Source: Larix kaempferi
Lineage: Eukaryota > Streptophyta > Pinopsida > Pinales > Pinaceae
Length of the DNA: 64,000 nucleotides
Direction: 5' to 3'
NCBI GenBank assembly: GCA_027924585.1
Contig: BSBM01000372.1
Span: 33,908,001 to 33,972,000, forward strand
A model generated the notes under the pieces. It had not been told where the DNA came from and made no database searches. It worked only from the letters and a program-made list of their open reading frames with translations. A program made the position numbers and the translations under genes. Below, in pieces: positions 1 to 11,600 of the stretch (its first letter is position 1; the number at the start of each line of letters is the position of its first letter).

Positions 1-796
1 AATTGTGGAAGTACTTGGGCATATCCATAAAAATCATTGTGAGGAGTACCACATGAACCCCGAAGTAGCTGTCCCATTGAGAGGACCTACCAATGAAAAG
101 GGAAACGACCCCTACCTAATTGACTAGTTCCCACCCATGAGGTAAACCAAGAGTTGTCGTTTGTGGCAAAGCGGTTATCAGTTTTACCTGATCCGTGGAG
201 TGAGGGGTACTGCCCCAATACACAAGCCGTTAGACAACATTGGTATCCGAGTGAGTCCCCTGAATATTTAGGAATCCGAGCATACCTGGGGTCCATATCT
301 ATTTCCAGCTGATAAATAGCATATTACATCTGTCCAGAGCCTTTGCAGAGTATTTACTTTAACTCTGTTTCCCTTGAAAATTCACTGCACCTATACAATC
401 CCATTCTTCATATTTCCTTCCTGAGGACCCTATCCCAAATTCCACTTTCCGAAGTCAGAAATCCCACATCTGTCTATTTTTAGGGTTTGCCATAACTTCT
501 TCGATTTTCACCCAATCGCCTTCAAATTTTGCCACAATGTTCATTTCCTATTTCTGCTTCTTTGTCCCTCTTTGATAATTTTTCCCATTCTTTCAACCCG
601 CTTTTGAAATCCCCATTTTTTGCTTCTTTGTCCATCAGAAAGTGTCCAAAACCTAGTAAAACCCCAATTACCCATCAGAGTTTTTCCCAAATCCAAATTT
701 TCCTTTACTAAAGAATTTTCTGTTTTTGTTTTTCTACCCATTCAAAAAATAAAATAAAAATCTCCTGGTTATGGTTGTCACCCGCGCAGGTGCAAA
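1..796. other. Unassigned DNA, possibly chromovirus leader
   Basis: No gene is visible. The part nearest the chromovirus gag (about 400-790) is rich in C and T and looks like a retrotransposon leader. The 5' LTR matching the 3' LTR at 5097-5475 is not here, so the element is 5'-truncated or its LTR lies outside the window. At about 250 a TTGGTATCCGAG stretch after GACAACA resembles an LTR end plus a degenerate initiator-Met primer site, but its LTR does not match the one at 5097. Confidence 0.4.
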
Positions 797-1700
797 AAAA
801 TGGAGGAATAACTTGCAGCCCTCAAAACCAAACTCCAAGATCTGGATGAAAAAATTCTCGACCTCCATTGTCAACATTCAGCCATGAACAATAAGCGACA
901 GCCAGAGTCTTCTGCAGACACTGGTTCTCTTCTTCTAACAATTTTCGTGGGCCGAAGCTTGATTTTCCTCACTTCAATGGTGATGATCCGACTGGATGGA
1001 TATACCGGGAAGAATAATATTTCAGTCTGCATAATACTTTTGATGTCAACAAAGTTCCACTTGCACCCTTTCATTTAGAACATGAAGCCCTTCAATGGTA
1101 CCGTTGGTACATTAAGGCTCATGAAGAGAGAAAATGGACATATTTTTTCCAACTCCTTTTGCAACGATTTGGTCCTAGTGCTTTTGATGACTTCACAAGA
1201 GCACTCACTAAACTTCTCCAAATTGGCACTATGAGAGAGTATCAGACATAATTTGAGAAACTGGCCAATCACACAGAAGGATTTCCTGATAAATTTTACA
1301 GGAGTTGTTTTATCAGTGGTTTGAAGGATGTAATCCGATATGAGGTTAAAATGTTCTGTCCCAACACAATGATGGAATCCCTAGGGCTGGCTAAGTTGGC
1401 AGAGGACAAGATCACAGTCCAACAATGCTACAAATCCACTTTTGTTCAATTCAGAAATATGGTTTCCCAATGAACTCCCATCACACCAGCTCCTCAACCA
1501 ACTCCTATCAAGCATTTGTTTGAAGCAGAGATGTGGGGACATAGAGAAAAAGGGCTTTGTTATAATTGTGATGAGTAATTCACTCCGGGACATAGATGTG
1601 TTGAGAAAAAGCTCTATCTATTGGATGTGGATTCTCTGCCTGCAACTGAAATTGGTGAAGAAGCTCAGGATACAATAGATGATTAGGTTGACATTCAACA
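797..1700 (+). pseudogene. gag: Chromovirus gag remnant
   Basis: Gag forms the particle in which reverse transcription occurs. The start appears to be the ATG at 797, but a stop follows two codons later and a frameshift lies near 950. The central part shows the Ty3 gag signature, with ALQWYRWY near 1090 and LLQRFGPSAFDD near 1160. Further stops sit near 1249 and 1471. A CX2C...HX4C zinc knuckle lies at about 1558-1602 (CYNCDE, stop, FTPGHRC), with a stop codon inside it. This is a clear homologue of chromovirus gag, beyond function. Confidence 0.8.
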
Positions 1701-1785
1701 ACCTCCTGTTGACCGTCCTTAGGATGACCATCCAGAGATATCTCTCCATGCTTTAGCTAGAGTCACCACCCCACAAACAATGTAG

Positions 1786-2360
1786 GTCAAGGGTTACTTC
1801 AAGAAGCTCCCTCTTACAATACTCATTGATTCTGTTTGCACTCATAACTTCATTGAACCTCGGATCGCCAAACAAGATGATTGTTTTTTCCATCCTTGCT
1901 CCAACTTTGAAGTCATGATTGCCAATGGGGGCACCTTACCTTGCAAGGGGAAGTTTCACAATGTGCATATCTCTATTGGAGATTATAACCCGCACTCCGA
2001 CATGTTTGCCTTGGCCTTAGGCGGATGTGATGTGGTTTTGGGCGCTCAATGGTTACACACACTTGGCCCCATCTTATGGGATTTTGCTGAACTTTGGATG
2101 TAGTTTTCAGTCAGTGGGAAAAACACATTGAAGGGCTTACAACCAGGGTCTCTCAACATCATCAGTTCACATCGCATGGAAAATATCCTTAAGAAGAATT
2201 CACATGGTGTCATCGCTCAACTCCATTCCATTCAAATGCACCCATCAATGGTCTCCACTACTCCTTTGGATCTACAACAAATTTTGGATAGATATGCATG
2301 TGTCTTTGTTGAACCAGTGGGATTTTCACCTTCAAGACTAGAGGACCATCGTATTTAGCC
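1786..2360 (+). pseudogene. Chromovirus aspartic protease remnant
   Basis: A retropepsin-like region processes the gag-pol polyprotein. The catalytic D-S/T-G triad appears as Asp-Ser-Val near 1828 (LIDSVCTHNFI), so the invariant glycine is lost. The second half keeps the flap-like DVVLGAQWLHTLGP at about 2030-2075, typical of plant gypsy proteases. Stops occur near 1783, 2101 and 2356. The linker toward reverse transcriptase is recognisable up to the GFSPSR segment near 2320. Confidence 0.75.
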
Positions 2361-2379
2361 CCTTACAGGAAGCATTCAT

Positions 2380-3180
2380 TCTAACATCAGGCCCTATCGC
2401 TACCCATTTCACCAAAAAACAGAGATTGAGATGCTCATTTGGGACTTACTGAAGCAAGGTATTATTCGCCCTAGTACTAGTTCCTTTTCTTCACCAGTTC
2501 TTCTTGTACGAAAAAAATATGGGTCATGGCACCTTTGCATTTACTTCCGAGCACTTAATCACCTCAAAATCAAGGATAAGTTTCCAATTCCTGTTGTTGA
2601 TGAGCTTCATGCTGCTCATTTTTTCTCCAAGTTGGATCTTCGTTCTGGGTATCATCAAATTCGGGTTCATGAGGATGATATCCTTAAAACAACTTTCCGC
2701 ACACATGATGACCACTATGAGTTGTTGGTCATGCCCTTTGTCCTCACCAATGCTCCTTCCACATTTCAGGCATTGATGAATAAAATATTCTGGCCCTACA
2801 TGCGGAAATTCATTCTGGTCTTCTTGATGATATCCTCATATATAGTAAAACATGGGATGAGCATATCCAGCATCTGGATCTTGTACTTCAACTTTTCTCT
2901 AATAATCATCTCCATGCCAAATAGTCTAAATGTGTTTTTGGATAGGAGGAAGTAGAGTATCTCGGGCATATTATTTCAGCACAAGGATTTCGTGTGGATC
3001 CTATCAAAATAGATGCCATGAAAAATGGTCGCATCCTAAGACACTCAAGAGCCTTCGTGTCTTTTTGGGATTGACTGGATACTATCGCAAGTTTTCCAAG
3101 GATTACGGGAAGATTGCAGCTCCATTAACCGCTCTATTGAAAAATTATGCTTTTACATGGACACATGCTACCGAGTGTGC
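2380..3180 (+). pseudogene. Chromovirus reverse transcriptase remnant
   Basis: The RNA-dependent DNA polymerase domain is recognisable from the NIRPYRYP entry motif (about 2385), [11 protein letters not shown], and the motif with the first catalytic aspartate, [15 protein letters not shown], near 2620-2665. The next motif, [17 protein letters not shown], lies near 2730. The catalytic DD motif is present as DDILIYS near 2825, but a frameshift just before it moves it out of the upstream frame. Further damage follows near 2940, where a stop precedes the [10 protein letters not shown] segment. The fingers, palm and thumb order matches Ty3/gypsy enzymes. Confidence 0.88.
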
Positions 3181-3570
3181 ATTTGAAAAACTGAAACAAG
3201 CTATGTGTACTACACCTGTTCTAGCTATGCCCAATTTTTCCAAGCCCTTCACTATTGAGAGTGATTCTTACGACAATGGACTTGGTGCTGTTCTCCTTCA
3301 AGATGAACATCCCATTGCGTTCACTAGCAAATCCCTTTCTGGTAATAATTTAGTCGCCTCTACATATGAGAAGGAAATGATGGCTATTTTGCATGTAGTA
3401 CAAAAGTGGTGGCCATACCTATTAGGGAATCATTTCTGCATCAAGGCTGATCACCAGAGTCTGAAATATTTCCTGGAACAATGGGTCTCCTCCCCATCAC
3501 AATAGAAATGGGTTAGCAAACTCATGGGTTATGAATATGAGATCATTTACAAGAAGGGTAAGGACAATTT
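3181..3570 (+). pseudogene. Chromovirus RNase H remnant
   Basis: This domain degrades the RNA strand during reverse transcription. Visible motifs are FTIESDSYDNGLGAVLLQ with the first acidic residue (about 3247-3300), YEKEMMAI with the catalytic glutamate (about 3365), and KADHQSLKYFLEQ with a later aspartate (about 3441). It is in frame with the reverse transcriptase thumb from 2930 and ends at a stop near 3503. The tether to integrase (MGYEYEIIYKKGKDN, near 3524) follows directly. Confidence 0.85.
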
Positions 3571-3779
3571 GTGGTGGATGCTCTTTCTCACACATTTGAT
3601 GACCAAGTTTCTCTTTCAGCTATTTCTATGCCTGTTCCAAATTGGTTTAAATCTATTCAACAGGGCTATGCCAATGACTCCTCATTATCTCAAATCATCC
3701 AACGGTTGGCCAACAACCCTTTTGCTGTACCACATTACTCTTGGGATGGTGCTTCCCTGAGATACAAGGGTCATCTGGT

Positions 3780-4602
3780 GCTTCCCCAGAGCACAGGTCT
3801 TCAGTAGGTTGTCTTCTATGAAATCCATGCTTCTCCATCGGCAGGGCACTCTAGGTTCCTCAAAACATATGAGTGAGCACGGAGTAACTTATTTTGGCAG
3901 GGAATGAAAAGGATAATTCAACAGATGGTGGCTAAATGTGATACCTTCCAGCACAACAAGGGTGAAATGACACTCATTCTGGTATTGCTCGAACCCTTTC
4001 CCATCCCTACACGGATTTGGACAGATATTTCTATGGATTTCATTGAAGGGATCCCTAAATCTGGAGGAAAGACAATGATTTTGGTTGTGGTTGATCGCCT
4101 CTCCAAATATATTCATTATTGTGCCCTCAACCATCCTTATACCGCCTCATCAGTCGCACAAATATTCCTGGATCAAATATTCTGTCTTCATGGAATCCCT
4201 TCTTCCATTGTATTAGATCGCGATGCAACTTTCACCAGTCATTTATGGACAGAAATATTTTGCCACACTAGCACCAAACTGAAGATGAGTTCAGGGTATC
4301 ACCCACAAATAGATGGTCAGACTGAAATTATTAACAAATGTTTGGAAACTTATCTTCATTGCTTCACCTCCGAACAACAACATCAATGGGAAAAGTGGCT
4401 CCCTCTCGCTGAATGGTGGTATAATACCTCCTACTACACTGCATCTAAAATGAATCCATATGAAGCAGTCTATGGTTAGGCACCACCAGTGCTTCTTCCA
4501 TACACCCATAGCAGTTCACTAGTTCAGGAAGTTGACACGGTTCTTTGAATCCGCGATCAAATTCTTCACATTTTGCAGGACAATCTTCACATGGCAAGAA
4601 AT
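3780..4602 (+). pseudogene. Chromovirus integrase remnant
   Basis: Integrase inserts the cDNA copy into the genome. The N-terminal HHCC zinc-binding module is damaged: at CDTFQHNK near 3938 the second cysteine of the expected CXXC is missing. The DDE core is largely open at 3904-4479. The acidic residues lie in MDFIEGIP (about 4035), VLDRDATFTS (about 4210) and DGQTEIINK (about 4313), so the triad is still visible. A stop at 4477-4479 and another near 4545 break the C-terminal part. Confidence 0.87.
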
Positions 4603-5067
4603 TGAATGAAACAACAAGCCGATCAACACCGTTCTGAGTGCACTTTTCAAGTAGGTGATATGTTTTTTCTTCATCTACAACCTTACAAGAAATACTCCTT
4701 GAAACTCAAAGGGTGTCATAAGCTCGCTCCAAAGTTCTATGGGCCATATAAGATTCTTCAGAAGATTGGGTCCGTTGCTTATAAATTGGAACTTCCTCCT
4801 TCTTCCCGCATTCATCCAGTATTTCATGTCTCTTGTCTAAAGAATTTTCTTGTCACCAACAACACAACACAAACTGTTTTACTAGAACTGGATAATGAAG
4901 GATCCATCATTTTGGAGCCAGAGTCCATCCTCAATAGACGCACTCGTAAGATTCTCTCTCGATCCATCGTAGAGGTATTAATTCAATGGCACATAATGCA
5001 ACCAGAGGATGCTACATGGGAACCACTCCTTCAGGTTCAACAACAATTTCCACATCTAAATCTTTGA
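4603..5067 (+). pseudogene. Integrase C-terminus with chromodomain
   Basis: This open stretch of about 153 codons carries the integrase C-terminal SH3-like part (QVGDMFFLHLQPYK, then APKFYGPYKILQKIG and FHVSCLKNF). A chromodomain follows: EVLIQWHIMQPEDATWEPL (about 4970-5025), ending in QQQFPHLNL. The pattern of aromatic residues plus the ATWEP motif is characteristic of plant chromoviruses. The native stop at 5065-5067 precedes the polypurine tract. Confidence 0.88.
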
Positions 5068-5082
5068 GGACAAAGCTTTTTC

Positions 5083-5096
5083 TAAGGGGGAGGGGA
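5083..5096 (+). other. Polypurine tract of the chromovirus
   Basis: The purine run AAGGGGGAGGGGA lies directly before the TGTTAGG start of the LTR. This is the expected plus-strand primer site. Confidence 0.85.
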
Positions 5097-5475
5097 TGTT
5101 AGGAACCCGTGTCAACCATTCTCTTTACTCTGTTAGTATATTGTTGTTGGATGCATATGCTTTGTAAGCCGTCTCGTGAGTATATTGTATTATCCCACAT
5201 TGTTAGTATATTGTTGTTGGACGCATATGCTTTGTAAGTTGTCCCGTGAGCATATTGTATTATCCCACATTCATGGGGAGTGATAGTTGTTTAGATTAGA
5301 CTTAGTATATAACTATGTGTGAGGCTAATGAAGGCATCCATGAGTTATTTGTATTGATATTACTCAAAGGGGGTTTCCCCCTCGAAGTGGCCTGCGATCA
5401 ATAAATCTCTTTTCTGTTATGCTATTTCTGATATATCGTGCATTTTCATCATTTAATTGCTGGAGGTTCCTCACA
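5097..5475 (+). repeat. 3' LTR of the chromovirus, 379 bp
   Basis: The LTR begins TGTTAGGAACC and ends GGTTCCTCACA. These ends form a near-perfect terminal inverted repeat (10 of 11 positions) with canonical TG...CA borders. It directly follows the polypurine tract. It contains an internal 70-bp tandem duplication, annotated separately. Confidence 0.88.
5131..5270 (+). repeat. 70-bp tandem duplication inside the LTR
   Basis: Two adjacent 70-bp units (5131-5200 and 5201-5270) differ at only about six positions. Each begins TGTTAGTATATTGTTGTTGG and ends in TATCCCACAT. They fall in the U3 part of the LTR, where promoter elements usually lie. Confidence 0.9.
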
Positions 5476-5809
5476 GTTTCTTCAACCTACATGGTATTAT
5501 TTTTCGTGTTATTGGAGCACTAATGCTACCCTTTTGTCTAAGAGCACCAATGCTCCATTTTTTGTGTTGCAGCACCAAAGCTACTAATGCTCTTCCTTTG
5601 TTTGAGACCATCAATTCTACCCTTTGGGCATATTAATTATAGTGGATAAGTGGTTTTGGAAATTTTTCATCAAACATTTTCCATGTAATAATTGAGTGGT
5701 TTTGTAATTACAACGGATCCACTTCTTAAGTGGCTTGAGTGGTTTGACACTCACGATTGTTTTGTACAAATGGTTTCACTACCATTACTATCTAGTAATG
5801 CTTAACATT
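5476..5809. other. Unassigned spacer between chromovirus and PLE
   Basis: There is no coding potential. The stretch contains short, imperfect repeats of a GCACCAATGCT-like motif at 5515-5600 and an AT-rich remainder. It may be PLE 3' flank or older DNA. Confidence 0.4.
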
Positions 5810-5948
5810 TCAATATTATTAAAAATGGAAGGATCAATACGTTAGAGATTTATCGTTCTTGATGTTTTGAGCCCATTGTTGAGCTCATCATAAGGAGAAA
5901 TGAATCTTGAAATTATGACAAAGAAAAGAAATGAATATTTATATTTGA

Positions 5949-6579
5949 TTATGTTCCCTCATTATCTTCTTGAGAAGTGGTTGACCTGCCCATATTATTA
6001 TTACTACTTTCAATAAGTTTAATAATGGGGTCCCAACACTCACTTAATTTTAGGCCATCGTCCCTATTTAAATTAACAAGAAATTTCTTCGTTTCAATTG
6101 CTTCACAAATCTCTCTTCTCCTGTATTGATCTTCTTTTGCAACTAACTTGGCATCTTCTATACAAATATGGTGGCTTGAATTGTGGGCATGATTTTCTAA
6201 GGCAGATTTCTTATGACGATTATAGATTATGTCCATGCCATGCTCCTTAAGTATTTCTTGAATCGAACAACATGTTTCTCCAATATTTTTTCCACATGAG
6301 CATGAGATACTATATATTCCCTTCTGTTTCTTTAGATCCATGTGATATTTCGAGGAATCCAACATTCTATGGAGAGAAATTGACCTTAATGTCTTTTTTC
6401 TTTAAAATTCTTTCCACCTTTAATATAGGAAGGGTGACCTTTGATGCACCGTGTTCCTCATTTCATCTATGAGGCCCCCTTCGATTTCTTTGGATGAATT
6501 TACTGACTTGTATTTCACTATATCCATTTTTCTTAAACACAATATATAAGTGATCTATTTCCTACTCTAGGATATCATG
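5949..6579 (-). pseudogene. PLE linker and GIY-YIG endonuclease domain
   Basis: This piece reads from the copia junction at 6579 leftward. It begins with the KKNGYSEIQVSKFI linker, then PILKVERILKKKDI, then the endonuclease, open from 6365 to 5949. GIYSISCSCGK near residues 16-26 is the GIY block with the Cys pair typical of PLEs. The second block reads NIGETC, so the usual tyrosine of YIG is missing. LKEHGMDI, the HNSSHHICIEDAK segment and NLNRDDGLKLS follow in the order seen in PLE endonucleases. The enzyme would nick target DNA to prime reverse transcription. A stop and a frameshift lie upstream of 6365. Confidence 0.85.
6575..6579. repeat. Target-site duplication of copia element, left copy
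   Basis: TCATG directly precedes the LTR start at 6580 and is repeated at 13830-13834 directly after the distal LTR. It marks the insertion into the PLE. Confidence 0.92.
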
Positions 6580-7184
6580 TGTTAAATTTTGAGCATTAAT
6601 TCACAATACTCTAGGATCTTCACTGAGAGAATAACATATACAATATATCAATGCATAAAAATCACAATAAGCATGAAAAGTATCACAAGAATCAAAAGCA
6701 TGAGAGACAAGAGACATAGAGTTTCCGTGGGGAAAACCCTAAGGTGAAAAACCCCACAACTTCCTCAGAGATAGAGAGAGAAATGGCTCAACCAAAGTAC
6801 AACCAAAATACACTTGAGATAGTCTTCTAGAAGCAGATGATTCTCCTCCTCACTAGTGCGCCACTTTCTGAGTGAGAGAGATATGACTTTCCGAATAATC
6901 TAAATAGAGATCTCCTGATCTCTATTTATACTAACCTGTTTTCCCAGTGACCTTATGGGGCCGACTTGTCTAGCTAGGTACATCCACAATATAATATATA
7001 TTTCAGGGCCGACCCCACACATGGTGGTCTAATAACCCATCGGCAAGTACACACACTTGTGACACTTGTCAATCCACATGACGACACTTCCTTATAGAGG
7101 AATAACACATCTCTAATAAGGGTACAATAAATATATATGAAATACATAGATGAAATAAATTCTGAAGTTACATATACATCAACA
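6580..7184 (-). repeat. 3' LTR (left) of the copia element
   Basis: It begins TGTTAAATTTTGAGC and ends TACATCAACA in plus orientation. On the minus strand a TATAAATAGA box lies at 6930-6921, so transcription runs leftward. It is a near-identical partner of 13226-13829. Confidence 0.93.
6921..6930 (-). promoter_or_regulatory. TATA box of the copia LTR
   Basis: TATAAATAGA on the minus strand. The same box is at 13566-13575 in the other LTR, and equivalents sit at 19551-19560 in the solo LTR and near 44950 in the third copia. This conservation supports a real core promoter. Confidence 0.65.
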
Positions 7185-7200
7185 CTCCCTCTTAACTAGG
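7185..7200 (-). other. Polypurine tract of the copia element
   Basis: On the minus strand CCTAGTTAAGAGGGAG directly precedes the 3' LTR. The same motif, with a longer G run, occurs at 45231-45246 in the related third copia. Confidence 0.8.
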
Positions 7201-8617
7201 AAGGTATTTCTTGACACAAATCTGCTAGACAAGTCTTCTTCTCGGGATCATCGTCATCATCATCATCACTGCTGCTGCTATCTCAACCAATCTCTGACTC
7301 TACTCGTCATAGGAAGTTCTACAGAGCCAGTCCTTTTTCATACTGGATGTAGGCCCACCACTGCAGGTCTTCATCATCACTGGCCATACTGTGGAAATCT
7401 CAGGACTTATTACGTGCATCACAAAACCTTAAAAGAGTCTCTTGACTAGCAAGAACCCTAAAGAGCATCTAAGGCCTTTTTCATCCTATCCAGATCTCCA
7501 GGACTTATTACATGTGACCTCACCATAAAACCTCGAAAGAGAATCCCAGGACTGATTACGAGCACAAGGCTCAACCTATCGGATCTCCCAGGGCACAAAT
7601 TACATGTGGTCACCACAAAACCTCGAAAGAGCATCCCAGGACTGACTACGAGCACAAGGCTCAACCTATCAGATCTCCCAGGGCACAAATTACATGTGGT
7701 CATGGAAAAACCTCGAAAGAGCATCCCAGGACTAATTACGAGCACACGGCTCAACCTATCGGATCTCCCAGGGCACAAATTACATGCCATAGGACAAAAC
7801 CTCGAAAGAGCATCTGCCAGATATCCCAGGGCACAAATTACATGCCATAGGCAAAACCTAGAAAGACTATCTGCAAATATCCCAGGGCACAAATTATATG
7901 TCCTCCCAAGCAAAACCTCGAAAGAGCATTTGCTAGATATCCCAGGGTACAAATTACATGCCGTAGGCAAAACCTCGAAAGACTATCTACAAATATCCCA
8001 GGGCACAAATTACATGCTTATCTGCACAACCTGTTCCATGGCCACAGAGTATCAACCTGATACTCACCTTACATCATCCTGATGTACACATGATCACCCT
8101 GATCATCATCACTGCAACATCCTGCTACATGTCATCTGGAGCAACATCCTGAAGCTTGTCATCCATGATCATACAATGCATCTACCTGATGCATACCAAG
8201 TATCTACCTGATACATATCATCATACATGATCCACCTGATCATACAGCGTATCCACCTGATACAAATACAAATACATGATACATATCATCATACATGATC
8301 CACCAGATCATACAATGTATCCACCTGATACATATACAGATACATGGTCCAAGCATCCAACATGATGCATATACAAAATACATACAAATGATCCTACTGA
8401 TCATATCCATCATCCAACATGATGCATACATACATATAAATGATCCAACTGATCATATCCAGCATCCAACATGATGCATACATACATACATATAAAATTG
8501 ATCCAGCTGATCATACCAGAACATCATCCTGATGCTCATCATCCAGCGCTTACATCCACAGCCATGTGAAGGATCCTCCTTCCAACATGCTTGGAATGGA
8601 TTCAGCAAATGTGTCCA
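7201..8617 (-). repeat. Copia 3' untranslated region with tandem repeats
   Basis: No pol domain is present. Units of about 90 bp start at 7531, 7621 and 7711. Shorter units of about 58 bp start at 7800, 7858, 7916 and 7973. All share a CCTCGAAAGAGCAT start and a CCCAGGGCACAAATTACATG end. From about 8040 to 8540 a second, degenerate array is built from TGATCAT- and CATGATGCATAC-type words. The 58-bp period is not a multiple of three, which argues against coding even though long open frames occur on both strands. Confidence 0.85.
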
Positions 8618-11600
8618 TCACTTCTTCCTCGAAGTGTCATCAATCCGAAGAACACCAAGCCTCTCTCTGAAGTACTCGAACTTCACCCTGGCTAGTGGCT
8701 TCGTCAGCACATCTGCAATTTGCTCGTCCGTCGCAACATACAGGAGCTTCACAGCTCCTCTCTGCACCATATCCTTGATATAGTGATATTTGATCTCTAT
8801 GTGTTTCGACCTGTCATGAAACACTGGGTTCTCAGACAGCTTCACACAGCTTTGGTTATCACAGAAGATACCAGTAGCATCCAACGGGAGATCAAATAAC
8901 TCAGACAGTAGCTTCCGTAGCCATACTGCCTCACAACTATCTGAACAGGATGCAACATACTCTGCCTCAGTTGTACTCAGTGCTACGCAGGACTGCTTCC
9001 TGCTAAACCAAGAGATCACACCTGATCCCATACTGAAGCAGCACCCAGATGTGCTCTTCTTATCTGCAGCACTGCCAGCCCAATTTGAATCAACATAACC
9101 CTGTAGGTTAAACTTTTGATTCGCCTCATACTTGAGCCCATAATCCACTGTACCCTTCAGGTACCTCAGAACATGCTTTACAGCAACCAGATGAACACTC
9201 CTTGGATCTGTCAGGAACTGACTCATTGTGTTCACCACAAAGAAAATATTTGGTCTCATGTTCGTCAGGTAAATCAAGGACCCGATCATCTGACAATACA
9301 TAGAGACATCAACCGGCTCAGACGAAGCATCACATAGAAGCTTCAGATTCGATGCCATAGGTGTGGCCATGGCCTTGCAATCCATCATCCTGAATCTCTT
9401 CAGGATATCTACTGTGTACTTCCCTTGACCAAGGAAGATCCCACCTGCACTCTGCCACACCTCCATACCTAGGAAATAATGCATCATTCCCAAATCTTTC
9501 ATATCGAACTCAGCAGCAAGCTTCTTCTTAATATCTGCAATCAATCTGTCATCTCCTGTTACAAATAAGTCATCCACATACAGGATTAGAATCACAGGAT
9601 TCCCGTCCTCAACCTTGTAATAAAGGTTGGAATCCGCTTTACTCTTGGTAAAGCCCAAACTAGATAGGAAACTGTCCATCCTACCATACCAAGTTCTAGG
9701 AGCTTGTTTCAAGCCATACGAGGCTTTCTTCAATCTGCACACATATGACTCCCTGTCATGTATTTCGAAACTGAGTGGTTGCTCCACATATACTTCCTCT
9801 TCAACTACACCATTCTAGAAATCAGTCTTGACATCCATCTGGTGTATTTTCCATTTCATTGCTGCAGCCAGGGAAAGTACTATTCTGATGGAAGTATACC
9901 TGGATACAGGTGCAAAAGTTTCTTCATAATCTATTCCCTCTTTCTGAGAGAAGCCACGAGCTACGAATCTTGCTTTGTATTTTTCTACACTGCCATCTGC
10001 AACATGCTTGATTTTGTAGATCCATTTGGAAGTCACAACAGACTTCTCTTTAGGTCTTGGGACAACATCCCAAACATCATTCTTCATTATTTATTGGTAT
10101 TATTCAACCATGGCATCCTTCCATTCTTTCTTTTCTGCTGCTTCTTCATAACTAGAAGGCTCTTTGTTCATAATGTCACAGAGTAAAGCAACATAGCTGG
10201 TATGTGATCTGGTTCTCTTCTTTGCTCTGTGTTCTTCTTCTGGAATGCCAAATATTTCTGCATCTTGAATGAGCTCTCTAGCCCATGCAGGTTTCCTCTT
10301 GTGAAAGTTATCCTCACGGGGTGGATCTACAGGTTCTTGTGGATCTTCAAACTCACGAACAACTCCTGGAACTGCTTCAGTCATGGTAGTGTCTTGAAAT
10401 CTAGTTTCCTTAGGTTCTTCATAAACTTCGATAGGTGCCTTCCTTGATTTGATGAATGCTAAGTTTTCATCAAATGTTACATCCCTGCTGACATCAATCT
10501 TCTTGAACCCTGGAAAGTATATTCTGTAAGCCTTCGAGATTTCACTGTAACCCACAAAGATACCCTTCTTTCCTGAAGGATCTAGTTTAGTCCTCTTTTC
10601 CTTTGGGACATGAGTGTATACTGGACAACAAAATATTCTGAGATGGCTGACTTCAGGTTTCTTACCAGAAAAGACCTCTTCTGGTGTCTTGTTGTCCAAT
10701 ATCTTGTGGGGTGTTCTGTTCTACACATATACAGCTGTTCTAGCTGCTTCTGCCCATAGATGTATAGGTAGTTCCTGGTCATGCAACATTGCCCTTGCTG
10801 CTTCCATGATTGTTCTGTTCTTCCTTTCTACAACTCCATTATGTTGAGGATTATAAGGAGCAGTCAACTCCCTCTTAATCCCTGAATCACTACAAAGCTT
10901 CTTGAAGTCACCTGAGGTGAATTCTCCACCATTGTCGGATCTGAATGTTTTGATCTTCTTCTCCATCAAGGTTTTGAATTCCTTGAATTTATCAAACACC
11001 TCATCTTTGTTCTTCAAGAAATATACCCAAGTCTTCCTGGAGAAGTCATCAATAAATGAGACATAGTAAACATACCCACTCAAAGAACTGGAAGACATAG
11101 GACCACATACATCTGAGTGGATGATTTCCAGGATGTCTTTTGCCTTGCTTTCACTACTTGGGAAAGCCTTCTTAATGTTCTTACCTTTTGCACATCCTTT
11201 GCAAACACCTTCATGTTTGGTCTTGATTTCAGGAAGACCCTCTACAACCTTGCTTGCAATTGGAAGTGCCCTATAGTGCATATGAGCAAGTCTTCTATGC
11301 CAAAGTTCACTTGGCTCCATGGATTCATGTACCATGGCATGTTCAGGTTGTCCCTTCAATTTATACAAACCTCCCTCTTGCTCTCCAATCACTACTGCAT
11401 CATCTATGTTCTTTCCCTTTGGCCACATTAGGACTTGGCCATCCACAAATGCAACCCTCATACCTTTTGTATCCAATGCAGAGATGGAGAGTAAGTTCTT
11501 CTTGAGCCCAGGTACATAAATGACTTCTTTCATCTTCAAATATTTTCCAGAATCTAGGTTGTAGGAGGCTTCACCACTTCCTTTGATTGGGTATTGATAA

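Larger units (their letters stand above)
797..5475 (+). mobile_element. Ty3/gypsy chromovirus, decayed, 5' LTR not seen
   Basis: Domains run in chromovirus order on the plus strand: gag, protease, reverse transcriptase, RNase H, integrase and a C-terminal chromodomain. A polypurine tract and a 379-bp 3' LTR follow. The coding region is interrupted by many stop codons and at least two frameshifts, so the copy cannot be autonomous. The chromodomain after integrase is the family hallmark and is thought to steer integration to particular chromatin. The exact clade (Tekay, Reina, Galadriel or CRM) cannot be settled by eye. It ends next to the 3' end of the Penelope-like element. No target duplication can be read because the 5' end is missing. 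Confidence 0.88.

Noticed and set aside
1-262. LTR end plus primer site near 250
   Set aside because: The upstream 249 bp match no other LTR in the window, and the primer match is poor.
7531-8030. Regular repeats that could suggest a CRISPR array
   Set aside because: The units are directly adjacent without unique spacers, no cas genes are present, and the setting is a plant retrotransposon.
7458-8082. Overlapping long open frames on both strands that encode repeated peptides
   Set aside because: They follow from tandem DNA repeats in the copia 3' untranslated region. The 58-bp period breaks the frame and no domain is present.
9758-10186. Plus-strand open frame of 142 codons
   Set aside because: Antisense to the copia reverse transcriptase, which has all expected motifs.
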